The notes: generated by a model not told the origin, from the letters alone. 64,000 bases of DNA from Geosiphon pyriformis (GCA_016748015.1 JAAOMT010000571.1:62001-126000); one strand, 5' to 3'; positions 49,601 to 62,535 are shown, numbered from the stretch's first letter. Numbers and translations are program-made.

Positions 49601-50650
49601 ATATGCACACTGATCCATTAGCTGGACACTTTGGAAAAACAAAAACAATTCAGAAAACTTTAGTTCGCTATTATTGGCCTATCTTGAGAAAAGACATCAC
49701 TGAATACATTAAAACCTGTAATACCTGCCAAAAAAAAGGAAAACCCAATCGCAAGGAAGATATCCATCCAATCTCTGTTGGTCAACCATTTGACAGAATT
49801 GGTATAGATGTTGTTGGACTTTTAATAGTAACTCCTGATGGCAACAGATACATTATCACAGCTACCGACTATTTTACAAAGTGGGTAGAAGCAAAAGCCA
49901 CCCCAAATCAAACAGCAGTCTCAATTGTCAATTTCAATTATGAAGATATCATTTGTCATCATGGCTGCCCCAAAGAACTTTTATCTGACAGAGGAAGAGC
50001 TTTTCTCAGTACACTGGTTGAAGAACTTTGCAGAAAAATGGAAATATGTCATAAACTCTTTTCCCTTTATTACCCCCAAACAAATGGCCTAGTGGAATGT
50101 TTCAATAGAACACTATGTAAAACCCTAGCCAAAACCAGTAAAGAAACCAACCTATGGGACAAAGTATTGCCTTCAGCTTTGTTTACCTACAGAACTGTGA
50201 ATCATGACATAACAAATTATGAACTCTTTTATCTGCTCTATGGACAAATGGCAACTCTACCAATAGAAATAGATATAGAAACAATACTTTTTGAAAAAAT
50301 AACAATAGGAGATTACAAAGACATTTTGCAAAGAAGACTTGGTACTATTTTTGACTCATTGGTAGAAGCATGGATAATTGTCTTTGAAAAGATAAAACAG
50401 TTCCAAGAAAAGCTCAAAAAGAAAAAGACTTATAAAACACTTTCCTTAAATGTTGGTGACTTAGTTTTGGAATACTATTCAGACAGAAACAATGTTTATG
50501 GTAATAAATTCTCTAGCTGCTGGAAAGGACCTTTTATAGTCAACAAAGTTTTGAACAATGGTTCATATATCCTATAAGATCAATATGGAACAATATTCAG
50601 TGATTGCCCTATTTATGGTATGCGACTCAAAAAATATCATAAACAACCTG
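46640..50650 (+). pseudogene. pol of element B: protease, Cys-rich, RT, RNase H, integrase
   Basis: The frame is open from about 46640 to 48721. The protease shows LILDSR at 47141-47158, where DSG is required. An acidic linker and a Cys-rich segment (CAWCWC...CMSC, about 47746-47806) come next. RT runs about 48050-48650 with FCVDY, and its catalytic box reads YLDN (48518-48529). A TAA at 48719-48721 and a TAG near 48860 break the frame before RNase H (48926-49327, TDASGYGLGAVLSQ). Two stops follow, then integrase (49399-50577) with the HHCC finger (CNTC), IGID, LLSDRG and NGLVEC, so a complete DDE triad, ending in the GPF C-terminal domain. Unlike element A, no dUTPase is present. Confidence 0.93.
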
Positions 50651-50651
50651 A

Positions 50652-51404
50652 TTGGTTATCTGTTGTGGTAATACTGATCCAAATGATCAGCAAAAATCAG
50701 ATATAAATAAATGCACCATTCCCAAAACAGAGGTATCTTCAATCAACATAAACAATTATTTCCTGGATCAAAACATTCAAAACGCTTTCTATACTCTCCA
50801 TGAGTACTGGATCAAGAACTATCCAAATACTACTTTGACTATCGGAAAACAAACCACCATAACAGACAACAGTAAAACTCACACTGTTATTAGACCAAAG
50901 AAAACAACTACCAGAAGAGAAAAAATTGGTGGCAAAATGGATAAATACCTGTTGGAAAGCATAACAGCAGTAATACTTTCACTTTTCAGCACAATTGGAA
51001 AAACAATACAAGAAATCTTGCCCATAGATAAAAACTTGTCATATGAAAGACAACTAGAACTCTATGATTGTCTTGGTGAAATCATAGAAGACATAAAGCT
51101 CATGAAGAAAACAACTTCAGAAATACAAGGGAAAATTTTGGCCATTATACGATTAAATGTCCCAAGAGTTTTGACCATTACTAGAAGAGCCAGAACTCTT
51201 ATACAAAGATTTGGTCTCTTGGATACAAAACTTATTTTACCTCAAGTATTATATACCCTATCCACAAAAGATTTCAACAAACTAATTAGTTTTGAATTAG
51301 ACAAAACCCTTCACATAAACTATCCCATAAATAGCTTGATTTCACCAGAGCTCAATCTCTTTGGAGAGAATGATGTTATGGTTGAAACCCATAGTTTTTA
51401 TTAG
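50652..51404 (+). CDS. 3' accessory ORF of element B, unknown function
   Basis: This 250-codon open frame begins in the integrase C-terminal region in another frame and ends at TAG 51402-51404, 31 bases inside the 3' LTR, so its last ten residues are LTR-encoded. There is no ATG at the start; the first in-frame ATG is near 50937, and expression may need a frameshift or a spliced RNA. The protein is basic and helical, with a mildly hydrophobic Ile/Leu/Ser-Leu-Phe stretch after MDKYLLES, but no signal peptide and no convincing membrane anchor. It is the least mutated reading frame of the element, with no stop in 250 codons. The element A counterpart is at 35700-36357. No family was recognised. 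Confidence 0.6.
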   Translation: MVICCGNTDPNDQQKSDINKCTIPKTEVSSININNYFLDQNIQNAFYTLHEYWIKNYPNTTLTIGKQTTITDNSKTHTVIRPKKTTTRREKIGGKMDKYLLESITAVILSLFSTIGKTIQEILPIDKNLSYERQLELYDCLGEIIEDIKLMKKTTSEIQGKILAIIRLNVPRVLTITRRARTLIQRFGLLDTKLILPQVLYTLSTKDFNKLISFELDKTLHINYPINSLISPELNLFGENDVMVETHSFY

Positions 51405-52051
51405 TTATCACATGTATTAGCCACTGATGTCATATAATTAGCCACTCTATTTTTAGATAGTGATCATTGACCTGATCAATGACTTAACCGTTGACCTGAT
51501 TATTGACCTAATCATTGACCTGGTCGTTGACCACTTTAGATAGCTATATAAGTGATGATTCCCTTAGCTGTAAAAAAACATGATCAAAGTAACGAAATAA
51601 ACAATATCAATTATTTCCTCTCATAATCGCTTATTCCCCTTTCTTTATCTTTAAGTATCTACTTGTTGGCATTCACATACCTTATCTTTTCCCCTTCTTG
51701 ATTTGTATTTGTTAGAATTAGCCTAAAAAGCAATTGGCTTGCTCTTGTAATTCATTGAATAAAGAAACGATTGAAAAGTACAATGATACCTGTTATTGAT
51801 TCTAAGAATTACCAAGTTGAAGCATAGAATAATAGCAGCGGTGTTATCTTGTTAACAATCACAGACTATTTCTCTACCTTTAGATTTAAGAAAAGATTAG
51901 TGACTGTGATTTTTATGAGACTGATCACACACATTGAATTCCTATTTATTCAATTCGCTCCCTTATTGTAATTCCCTCTTTGTTTATTTCCATCACTATA
52001 CAATACTGTTCTCCCTTGCTATCCGTTAGCTTGTTACTCCAACCCATAACA
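51374..52051 (+). repeat. 3' LTR of element B
   Basis: 678 bases, starting TGTTATGG right after a purine-rich GGAGAGAATGA. It has the same layout as the 5' LTR with fewer tandem units. The TATA box is near 51543-51551. Confidence 0.95.
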
Positions 52052-52055
52052 ATAG

Positions 52056-53150
52056 TATCTAAATTTTTTTTGTCTTCTTAAGTAGCATATAATTTTTTTG
52101 TTAATGTAAAAATTGAAAACTGATTTTATTGGCCAATAATTATTTTTTAATCCTAAGTAAGTTTAATAATATTAAAATAAGAATTTTGCAAATCTTAAAT
52201 AATTTTTTTCTATGATTTTTTAGTTTGCCACTTTTTCAAATAGTTAATACTAATACTTGTTTTCTGTTAAATTATATCTTATAAGAAGTATTAAATATTA
52301 TAAATAATTATTTAGAATATTAAAATAAATAACAACCTTATAACTTAGTGCTTAATAACTATTTTTAATATTAATTTCTAAAGGTTTTCAAATTTAAAAG
52401 TTTTTAAGTTAAGTTTTTTGTATAATAAACAGAGATTTACTTAATAGTTATTTTTCTAAATTTTTTTTTTTAACATAAAAACTAGTTTAATCTAACAGTC
52501 ATGCCTTTTTGGTAAGCTATTTTTAAGTTTTTATTTTTGTTTTACAGATTTTTACCAGAATATTTTTGATATTAATATCTTAGTACTTAATTTTTTAATT
52601 AATTAATAAACAATAACAAAACCAAAGAAAATAAAATAAAATAAAATAAAATAAAAATAAAATAAAAATAAATAAAAAATTAATATTTTATTAATAGTTA
52701 TAATTAAGAGCTATTGGTCTAATATAGTTAAACAGCAGATATTATTAGCATAAATTGCTAATAAAATTGAAGAATATCAATTTTAATCCAATAAAAAAAA
52801 TAACATAGATTAAAAATAAATAAATATTTTATTAATATAAATATAAATCTGTTTTAAAATATAAAAAACTATTTTTTAAAAAAGAAGTATTTTTATAATT
52901 AGCTTGTTACTAATTATTTGTCTAGTTATTGGTTTTAAAAATTGATTTTTTTTTATTTTTAATTTTACTACTATATATATATAATTCTTATTATACAAAA
53001 TCTTTTAAAATTTTTTTTTTACTATACTTATTTTCTATTAGTTGTTATTAACTATTATGATTCTTATTTTTTATATGTAATAATACTTTAAAAAAAATTG
53101 TAAACTTTGATTAATTTATAAAATATATACAAAGTATATAATTTTGTAGA
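52056..53150 (-). repeat. 5' LTR and gag start of the old gypsy copy
   Basis: The minus strand 52295-52056 matches the leader and first gag codons of element A (27959-28080, including AAAAGTGGCA near the gag start). 52296 upward matches the A LTR in reverse, including the TATATATATAG box near 52975. The outer edge (about 53150) is uncertain. AAAAT pentamer runs (52630-52680) replace the U5/R pyrimidine tract of the younger LTRs. Confidence 0.75.
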
Positions 53151-56100
53151 TTAAGAATATTTAAAAAATAACTTAAATAAAATCAAAATATGTAAGTTAA
53201 TTAAATTATAACTAATTTAATAAATAACTATTATATTCATAATAAATTGGATCAAGACAAGATTTATTTATTTATTTTTTGACATATTTTTTATAATTTT
53301 TTTTTGTGTAAAATTAAAAAACAAAAGAATATATATAATTATAAAATTAATTATAAACTTTTTGTTAAAATTAAATAATTTAAAATCCAAATAAGTATGA
53401 TGTTATTTTTTATTGTTAATATTTTTATTAATAATACAATTTAAATAAAATGTAGTTAAGCTGTAATTCAGTATATTTTGAATATTACAAGTGATTTTTT
53501 TCAAATCAATAATATTTTAATTAATAATAATAAGATAGTGGTTATTTTCATTAATAATAAAGTTGGTTTTTTTTTAATAATTAGTAGTTTGCCTATTTTA
53601 ATTGCCAAAAAAAAAACTTGAGTATTTTTGTATTCATAAATAAATTATTAAAACCCAGTCTGGTTAAAATTTATTTAAATATTAGGTTTTTTATAAGCAA
53701 AGTTTTGAAAAAGATTATAACTAACAAATAATTTTTTTATTTGGTTTTAATAGTTTTATATTTTATTATTAATTATAAAATTTAGTTTAGTTTTGTTTTA
53801 ATTAGTATATATAATAAGAAAGACACTTTGATTTAAAAAAAATTGAAATTAAAAATTAGTTTGTTTTTAGACTTTTTTAATAATATAGTTTATTATTTCT
53901 TTTTATATAACTTAAAATTTTTTAAGCAAATATAGATTGAGTGTAAATTGGCCTTTATTTTAAGTTTTCAAATATTAACAGTATATAAACTGGCTGTTTG
54001 GTTATAAATTTTTGGATCTTTAAATATTAAGTTGGTTTTTTTACTATTTTTGCTTTTTTTATTTAGTTTTTGTGTTAATCTAATATTATTAAAGATTTTT
54101 TTATCCTTTTGTTATTATTAATACTATTTTGTTTTTAAATTTGCTGCTAATAAAAGTTAGTAAACTTTTAATAAGCTAACTTTTTTTTCAAAATATTTTT
54201 TTATATTTTGAATAATATGTGTTGTTAAACTTATAATAAAATAAACAATATTATATCAATTACTTATATAGTTACTTTGCAATAAAAGTTAATTCTTTTA
54301 CAAAAAAATCTTGTTTATAAGTTTTTTAAAAATATATGTAATTATTTTGTTGTAAAAGTCAAACTTATTTACAAAAAATTTTGACTGTAAACTACTTAAT
54401 AATATAAAAAAATAAAAAAATAAAAAAAAATAAAAAATAAGTTAAAAAAGTTATTTTTAAATTCAAATCTAAAAATTATTAATAGTTATTAAAATTAATA
54501 GTTAATTAATTTTAAGATGTTAATATAAAAAAAAATTTCAAAGCAATAATTAAAAATTTGTATTGTTTAATATAAGTTTTATTTAAATTGATTTGTAAAA
54601 AAATATTTTTAGTTCAAGTAAAATAATTTTAACTAAGATATATTTTTCAAAGAGAAAAACTCTTTTTTTATATAATTTGTTATAGTACTATTTTATAATT
54701 TAGCATTTTTTTTTAATATTTTGGCAAATTAAAAATATATTTCAAACTACAAATTATTTTTCTAAACTATAAATTATTTTGGCAAATTATTGAATATTTT
54801 GTCAAATTACGTCAAATTTTAAATATTATATAGTTTAATATATTATATAATCTAATTATTACAATTTGGTTATATTTGTATTTTATATAAATTAAATTAT
54901 TAATTAAGTAATAATTCAGATATTTTAATAAAATAATAAGTAATAAATTAAAATAATAATATATGTTAATTAATAATAAAAATTATAGAAATAATTTTAT
55001 GCTATTTAATATTTCAAATTTTGATTAATAATACTAATTAACAATTTTTGGCTAATATAATTAAAATTTTTTGTGATTAAAATTTGTCTTTGAATAATAT
55101 TTTGTTTTTAATGTTTTAATTTTCTAAGAATATACTAATGTTTATTGTCTTTAATAATTCTGTTTTTTTAAAATTTTTTATTTAATTAAATATTTTAACA
55201 TTGTTTTTATTAAATAGCTATGTAATAAAAATAATAAAGTTTTTAACTAAAAAAACTTTTAACATTAAAAATGACTTGATTTTTATGACTTAGTTTTCAT
55301 ATGATTTGTATTAACAATAATATATTTGGATGTTTTAATAAATTAATAAACTTCTCTTTTTTTATAAAAAATATCTAACTTTTGAATATTTTGAGCTTTG
55401 ATAAATTTTGTTAAGTGTATAATAAATTGTTAAAGACTAATTTTTCTTGTTTTTTGTCTATATTAATGATTTTTTAAAGAGTTTGAATTCAATATACATA
55501 AGAGCTAATGTCGTAATATTTTTTAATAGTTTGGATTTTAGTATTAAAATTAAAATTTTTGGTTTGATATTATCTACTTTGACCAAATTATAAGCTATTA
55601 TATTGGTTTTAGAATATATTTTTCTCTTTTATATAATTATAATATTCTTAAATAATTAAATAACTTTAAATATTTGTTCTTTAAAGCTGGTTTTGGTGTT
55701 GCTTAATTTTCATAATTATTGTTAAATAAAATATTAACACATTATAAATATAATTAAAAAAAAGAATTTGTTTGTATTTTGATCCAAAATTAAAGATTAT
55801 TTTGGTGTTTTTAAAAATAATAAAGCTGATATAATGGTTATATTACATTATTTTTAAATTTACTCTGGTTATAGTTCAAAATTTTTTAAAAACTAATAGT
55901 ATATGTATATTTAGAAATACAAAAACATTTTATTTGTGAAATTTTTTAAACAATCTATTATATTTATTAAAAAATTAGTTATAATGCCAAAGTTTTAGAT
56001 CAAAATTTAATCAAAGACATAAATTAAGTCAGTTTTTTATTGGTATAGTACTTAAACTCTTATATAATAACTAAATATATAAATCAGATTACTGTTAATG

Positions 56101-56999
56101 CTTATTTTTATTTTATAAAAGTTTTGTATTATTGATTGTTTATAACTGTTTATAAATATCTATATAATAAATATTATTATAGTATTCTGTATCTTTTTTA
56201 TGATAATATTGAGTTTTTTGATTATTTATTTTCATGTTTAATTGATTTTGCTACTTGTAATATTTTGCTAATTTTTTAAATTGATATATAAAAATTTGTT
56301 TCTGGTTTATATAAATCTTTATTTTATGTGTCTTAATTATTATTGTTGTATTTATTAAATATTGTAATATATACTGTTTTATGTAAAAATTTTGTTTTTA
56401 GAAATTAATATTTGAAATTTTTTTCTGTTTTTGGAAATTCTAAGATTCCTATTAATAAAATTATAAGTTTTGTGCATGATTTAGACTTAATATACAAAGA
56501 TAAAATTTGGTTTATCTGTTCTAAGTATTATATAATTATAAAAAAAAAGATTTAATTTTATTAGATGATTTGATATTTATTTTTATTAATAGTTTTCTTA
56601 ATATATATTAAAAATTATAATTAAATTGGTTAGTATTACAAAAGCTTTAGATATTAGTTTTAATATATATGTTTTATGTTTATTTATTTTTAGTATTAAT
56701 AAAGGTATTTTTGTTTATATAAAAGTATAATATTGTTTTAATTGACTTAAATAGCTAATTATATATAATAAATATATAATTTATATATAGTTTAAATTAC
56801 TTGGTTTAATATATTATACTAAGTAATATTTGAATCTTACTTATTAAACAAATAAATAAAAAAGCTAATTGCTAATCTTTTATTTTTTATTTATTAACTA
56901 ATTTTGTTAATTAAATATAATAATATAAGTTTTTTTTGCATAATTTTAATGGTAATTTTTATAGTATATATTGTAATTTTTGCATTAATAATTATAAAA
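53151..56999. other. AT-rich repeat debris
   Basis: A+T is around 85-90 percent. I see no open frame with recognisable domains. A loosely repeated ~70-base unit (TTTACAAAAAAATCTTGTTTATAAG-like) is present at about 54270-54400. The texture is like the decayed elements on either side, so it is probably old transposon sequence beyond recognition by eye. Confidence 0.5.
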
Positions 57000-58778
57000 A
57001 TTTGTTAATAATAATGTTTTTTTATTCAATAACAGTTTTAAAAATTGAAAAATTCATATACAGTTTATTATTGTACAAATTTACAGTCATTTAGCTATTA
57101 AAAATAATCTTTATTATATTAAATAGAAATATATATTCAAGAACCAACCAAATAATTTATAACTTAATTAATATTAATAAAACAAGTCTCTAAATTTTAA
57201 CATTAATATTTACATTCAAATTTTTGAAATAAATTACAGCTTTATATATTATATTAGAAAAACTAAGATCTTAAAATAACTTATTACTAAAAATTCTTAT
57301 TATTAAAAAATTAAAGCTTAAAAAATTAGCTGATTTTAGCATATTATAACAAATATTAAAACCAAAAACAAGAGGCACCAAAATTTGTTTATAAAGATGT
57401 AAAATTGAATTATAATTTTGAATTAATAAAAAACAAAGTCCTTAAAATTCAGTTATTTTAATACTAAAAAGTTTTTTAATCAAAAATTAATTTATATTTA
57501 TTAATTAATTAGTTAATAAAAGTTATATTAAACTTTTTTAAAGACTTAATATTTTATAATATAAGTTAATATCAAAAATATTAGAAATTAAAACATTATT
57601 AATACAGTAAAAAACAGTAAACAAAAAGTTTAACAATAAAATTTTGTAATTTAAAAAAATTTTAATTATCTTAATAAGAAAGTTGTTAACTAAACTAACT
57701 TTTAATTTAATTAGATATTGTAATAAGTTTTTAAAAATTTATCTAACTATTTGCAAATTCAGAAATTAATAATTAAAAAACTTATTAACAATATCTTATA
57801 TATTAGTAAAAACCAACAAAAAAGCTATTTTAATTTAAATTTAAACAAATAACTTAAGATTATACAAAAAATAATAATATAAAACATTAATTAAAAAGTT
57901 TTTTGGTAAATTAATTTTGAATTTTAAACTGTATTAAATCAATATGTTTTGTTTTTAATACACAAATTTAAAAACAAAACTGAATTAAATACAATAATTA
58001 ATAATAAAATACAAAAACCAAATAAAAAAATTATTTGTTAAATATAGTCTTTTTTAAAAAACTTGACATTAAAATAAGTTTTAAACATATTAAGCTTAAA
58101 AAAACTATTTGTAAATAAAAAAATACCAAGATATCTATGCTATTTTTTATTTTTAACTATTATAATTAGAAAGTTATTAATAAAAAAAAATATTAGCAAT
58201 TTTTTTGTTAATAAGAATAATAATTGTCTTTTTTATATTAATTAAAATATTATTAATTGTAAAAAATTTACTGGTAATATTAAATATATGTTAGTATAAT
58301 TATTATTTATTTAGATAGTATTATTTACAAAAACATCAACAGCAAAATATAAAATTAAATTAATTTAATCTTTTATTCTGTTTGTTTTTACTATTAGTTT
58401 AATGTTAATATAATATTCAAAAAACTGTTTATATTTCTTAATTTTGCACAAAAATGATCATAAAATATTTATTATAGCAATAAAAAAAAACTTTGTTCTA
58501 ATTTAAACTATTGTAAATTCTATACTTATTTGTTAATTTAAAATTAGTTATAATATAATTAATATAATTATCATAAATTTTAGTAAAAAATTTAATAAAC
58601 TTCTTATATATTTTGATTTTTTTTAAATTGGCTTAAAGATAGAATTAACCAACCAAATTATAAACTTTATATATTATTACAAGATAGTTTTTTAGTATAT
58701 TAAATATTAATATTTTGTTTTAATTATAATTAGTTTTTCATAAATTTTTCAATTCTATTTGTGTAATAATAATATTAT
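57000..58778 (-). pseudogene. Decayed LINE reverse transcriptase fragment
   Basis: The minus strand near 58360-58300 reads a relic of the RT catalytic region (DVFVNNTI with stops). Near 58150-58100 it reads HRYLGIFLFTNSFFK, which resembles the HRYLG block downstream of the catalytic box in non-LTR retrotransposons of this kind of fungus. Everything else is too decayed. The limits are guesses. Confidence 0.45.
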
Positions 58779-59544
58779 TGTTATAAGTTGAAATAACAAG
58801 TTAATAGATAGCAAAAAAGAACAAAATTATAGAATAATAAAATTAATTAAAGAAAAAATTACAATAAAAAAACAAATTAAATAAATAAGAATTCAATATA
58901 TATAATTAGTCTTATAAAAATCACAATTTTAAATCTTTTTTGGAAATTTAAAGGTAGAAAAATAGTCTATAATTGTTAACAAAATAATATTACTATTATT
59001 ATTTTATGCTTCAACTCAGCAATTCTTAGAATTAATAACAAATATTGTTGTGCTTTTCAATTATTTTTTATTTAATAATTTATAAAAGCAAACAATCACT
59101 TTTTAAGCTAATTTTAACAATACAAATCAAGAAAAATAAAATAAAATATGTAAATACCAACAAATAATCTTTTATTCCAAGATATTTAAATACTTAAAGG
59201 TAAAAAAAGATAAATAAACAATATAAAAAGAAATAATTAATAGTAGATTTTATTTTATTACTTTAATTATTGATACATTTTTTTTTATAGCTAAAAAATT
59301 TATTGCTTATATAACTATTAAAAATAGTTAATGACCAGATCATTAATCAAGTTAATAATCAGATTACTAATTAGATTAATGATTAGGTTAATAGTCAAGT
59401 TAACAATCAAATTATTAATTAAGTTAATATTCAAGTTAATACTTAAATCATTAATTATTATCTAAAAATAAGATGGCTAATTATATAATATTAGTGGTTA
59501 ATACATATAATAACTAATAAAAACTATGGATTTTAATCATAACA
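58779..59544 (-). repeat. Solo LTR of the element B family
   Basis: 766 bases. The minus strand begins TGTTATGATTAAAATCC and follows the element B LTR throughout: the tandem TTAATGATCWRATTAA units (59320-59460, AT-shifted copies of TGACCTGATC), the ATATAAG-like box, and the terminal part TTATAACA at 58779. No B internal sequence flanks it. It is older and more AT-shifted than element B. No clear target duplication was seen. Confidence 0.82.
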
Positions 59545-61419
59545 ATATTATATTAAAAACTTTTTTTTTAATGCCATAATATAAATTATTTTTTAATTTT
59601 TAATTATTATATATATTTATGTACTTTTTTTTTAAAAATTAAACTAAAATTTATCTATTGTTTTAAAGTTTTTTTTGAAACTATTTTTACAATTGCTTAA
59701 TGTATTTTTCTAATTTAAAAACATAAAATATTAATAGTTTTTAACACATTTTTTATTTTATATAATAAAACTTTTATTAATTAATAACAACATAAATAAT
59801 CTTAATCAGAGATTATTTTTTCAAAAAATTTAGCTAATAAATAATAATTTTGTTTAATAAATAATACAAATAAGTTTTTTAATACTTTTAATTATAATAA
59901 TTCAATTTTTAGTATTATTTCTGATTTTTTTTTAATTTAAAGATTTTTTAGGATATTTATTAAAATAAAAACTAAAAAATAATTAAAATAAAAGATTAAA
60001 ATTTGGCAAAATTAAACTATTAAATAAATTATTGTTTTTTTTAATATTAAAACTACTATATATATACATATTTGTAGTTTTATAAGAAAACACATTATAA
60101 TATTTTTTTTAATATCTCAATCTAGTGTTTATTGTTATTACTAATTAGTATTTATTACTATTATAAATTAGTGCTTGTTACTATTGTAAAATAATATTTG
60201 TTACTATGTTAATTATTATTTTTCTAAGATTATTACTGTGCTATATTATAATTAAATAATTTATATTATTTTATAATTTTTGTATTAAATTTTTAAATCA
60301 TAACAATATATTTTATAAAATTAATTACAATATATGAATTTTTTTAAAGCATTTTTTAAAATAATATTTACTGTTATAATTAAAAACAACATAAATGTGT
60401 TCTTTAAAACTAAAAAATTATTACCAAAAAATTTTAAATTTACTACAAAAAAATAAAATGTGATTTAACAAAATTTTAAAAAAAACTTTTTATACTATTT
60501 GATAAATATAATTAAATAAATATTAGTAAAAATTTTTTTTAATTATAAAATTTAAAAATTATTAAGACCCGAATTTTTTTCTATTAAATAAAAATTATCT
60601 TTATTACTAAATACAAATTTAGCAAATATAAAAGCAAAACAATAATAATGTTTTTATAACTTATTAATAATTTTAGAAAAGTTAACAGTTTTATTATCTG
60701 GCAAATTTTTAACAACCAAAAATTTTTTTATCTTAATTTAATTTATTATTTTATTAAAAATATTATTATTAATATAGTTAAGTAGAACATATTATGTATA
60801 CCAAAAATTAAAAAAAATGCTAAACAAAATACATATTTGGTTTAATTTTCTATGATCAAATTTACAAATAATTTAATTTTATTAAAATTTATAACAAGCT
60901 TATTATTTATAACTAAATAATTTAAAATTATTTTGTAAAAATAATAATCTAATATATAAATTATATAGTTTTTGTTATTAATAAAATTCTTTATGTATTT
61001 CTTAATAATAGTTTTAATTCTTTTTGATTTAATTTTATAAGACTTAAAATATTTTAATTAGTAATATTTTTTTTAGCTTTATATAAAACTTTCTAAATAA
61101 CCAAAAATACAATAATATTATCTACCAAATCAAAAACAAAAAAATATTTACAGTATCTATTAAAATTTATTTTTGTATAAAACAAAATTAATTAATTTTT
61201 TTATACTATATAAATTATTTTAAATTACAACTTTAATAAAAAAAATTAACCAAGTCTAAATTCAAGTATTTTTTGAAATTTGCATTATACTTAAAACTAT
61301 TTTTATTAAAGTTATTATTCAAAATAACAAAAGTATTTGTATTAATTATATTAGTAAAAAAAACTTCTTTCTTTCTTTCGTCCAAAATTCCCAAAAAAGA
61401 GTCAAAAGTTTTTTCAAAA
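59545..61419. other. AT-rich repeat debris
   Basis: A+T is about 85-90 percent, with no domain recognisable in either strand by eye. Composition and position between a LINE-like relic and a LINE ORF1 relic suggest old transposon sequence. Confidence 0.5.
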
Positions 61420-62530
61420 GAAGTTTTTTACTATTCAGTATGATAAATCAAAACTGTTCTTTGATTACGAGGCCACTGTTGGCCCTGTTATTGCTGTTAT
61501 GAAGAAGACTATTAAAGTTTCTGGTTCTGAGAGTGGTTTCAAGATGGTTGTGTCGAGAAAGAAGAAAAAGGAAGGTGTATTAACAGAGAGTATTAATAAT
61601 AGAGAGATTGCTGCTGAAGCTCCTGGTGCTTGTTCATGAAGTTCTGAGACAGGTGACACTATTGAGTCTAAAAGTATTGACATGAAAAAGAAGTGTTTGG
61701 TTGAGGAAACCAGTGTTGACTATGGTGAGAGTGGTGCTTTCATGGAAGAAGATCCTAATCAAACACCAAAAAGTTTGCATGTAAAGACCAAAAAAGTGTT
61801 AGAGAAGCCTCTGGGTGTGATTGATTATGGTAATGTCAATACAGACGATGACGTGTTAGATGATTCCTTTCTTCTTCCACCCTCTCTACCTATCAAACCA
61901 TTTATACAAGTGTCTGTTTGCAAATCTTTTGCTTTAAATATTGATCTTATGGCCATTGCTGAGAAGTCTTCTCAAGAAAAATTGAGTTTTATCAGGAAAA
62001 TTTTTTCAAGTATAAATGGTTTTGGGGGGGCTTTTACTCCCTCAAAATTTGGTGAAGTTATTCGTGTGACTTTCACTTTAGAAAAGACAATAATGGCTGC
62101 TAGAAAGTTGACAAATGATTGTGGTATTGTGGTAAACACCAATCTTAAGCATCCAGTAAACAATCGTACAAATCAGGATATTGTGATTAAGGAGATTTCT
62201 GTTGGTACATCAATTGAGGCAATGTGCACAGCTGTTTTCGAATTTGGGATTGTTGTGTCAATCAAAATGCAGTTGGTAGGGCTGTGACAAAAAGCAATTG
62301 TCACTTTGGGAGATTCCGATTAGGCTGATTTATTGGCATCCAAGTGGTCTATTCTTATCAGGAAAGATGCGGTCTGAATGGCCAAAGCTGATATTGATAA
62401 ACAGACTTGGGATTTTAGAGATGAGTTTAAGGTGTTGCTTTACACTTTTCCTGTGGGAACCAATGCACATAATCTTTGAGATTTTATTGGTTCAGTGGGC
62501 AGTGCTACCAGTAGAATTTTAGCTATTAAT
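61420..62530 (+). pseudogene. LINE ORF1-like protein, stopped and truncated
   Basis: The frame reads from about 61420 (FDYEATVGPVIAVMKK) through a TGA at 61637, then open 61682-62287 (201 codons). It continues with further TGA codons at 62285, near 62377 and near 62477, to about 62520. Blocks include SRKKKK, an acidic LVEETS...EEDPNQTPK stretch, a KSFALNID region, and an RRM-like segment (VIKEISVGTS...VSIKMQLVGL). The layout resembles the ORF1 type carried by LINEs that I recall from Glomeromycotina. All in-frame TGAs are at positions where relatives have Trp or where a single G-to-A change explains them. The distal part with the expected zinc knuckle is missing because element C interrupts it. 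GC is higher than in surrounding debris, so it is younger. Confidence 0.6.
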
Positions 62531-62535
62531 TAGCA

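Larger units (their letters stand above)
44325..52051 (+). mobile_element. Element B: Ty3/gypsy retrotransposon, second family
   Basis: LTRs at 44325-45050 and 51374-52051 start TGTTATGG and end CCATAACA (3' copy) or CCGTAACA (5' copy), an 8-bp terminal inverted repeat in the 3' copy. A 4-bp duplication, ATAG, flanks it (44321-44324, 52052-52055). The order is gag, protease, Cys-rich segment, RT, RNase H, integrase and an extra 3' ORF that enters the LTR. It is much better preserved than element A (pol open for 610 codons in one piece) but has stops at several former Trp and Gln codons and frameshifts around 46400-46650. It is inserted in the gag of the old A-family copy, whose gag resumes at 52056 on the minus strand. 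Confidence 0.95.
24340..53150 (-). mobile_element. Ancient Ty3/gypsy element of the A family, split by four later insertions
   Basis: Reading the minus strand from right to left gives a 5' LTR (about 53150-52296) and the start of gag (52295-52056), then element B. A short gag piece (44320-44119) is followed by a hAT transposon. More gag with the Cys-His region equivalent (40788-39365) is followed by a solo LTR. Protease and linker (38561-37102) are followed by element A. Then come the linker end, dUTPase, RT and RNase H (27124 to about 24340). Each piece aligns by eye with the matching part of element A, and the joins are continuous once the insertions are removed. All frames are full of stops and the A+T content is extreme, so this copy is dead. 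The integrase end and the 3' LTR are not recognised; the left boundary is approximate. Confidence 0.82.

Noticed and set aside
50652-51404. Envelope-like gene of an errantivirus
   Set aside because: There is no signal peptide, no furin-type site and no clear transmembrane anchor, so it is kept as an unknown accessory ORF.
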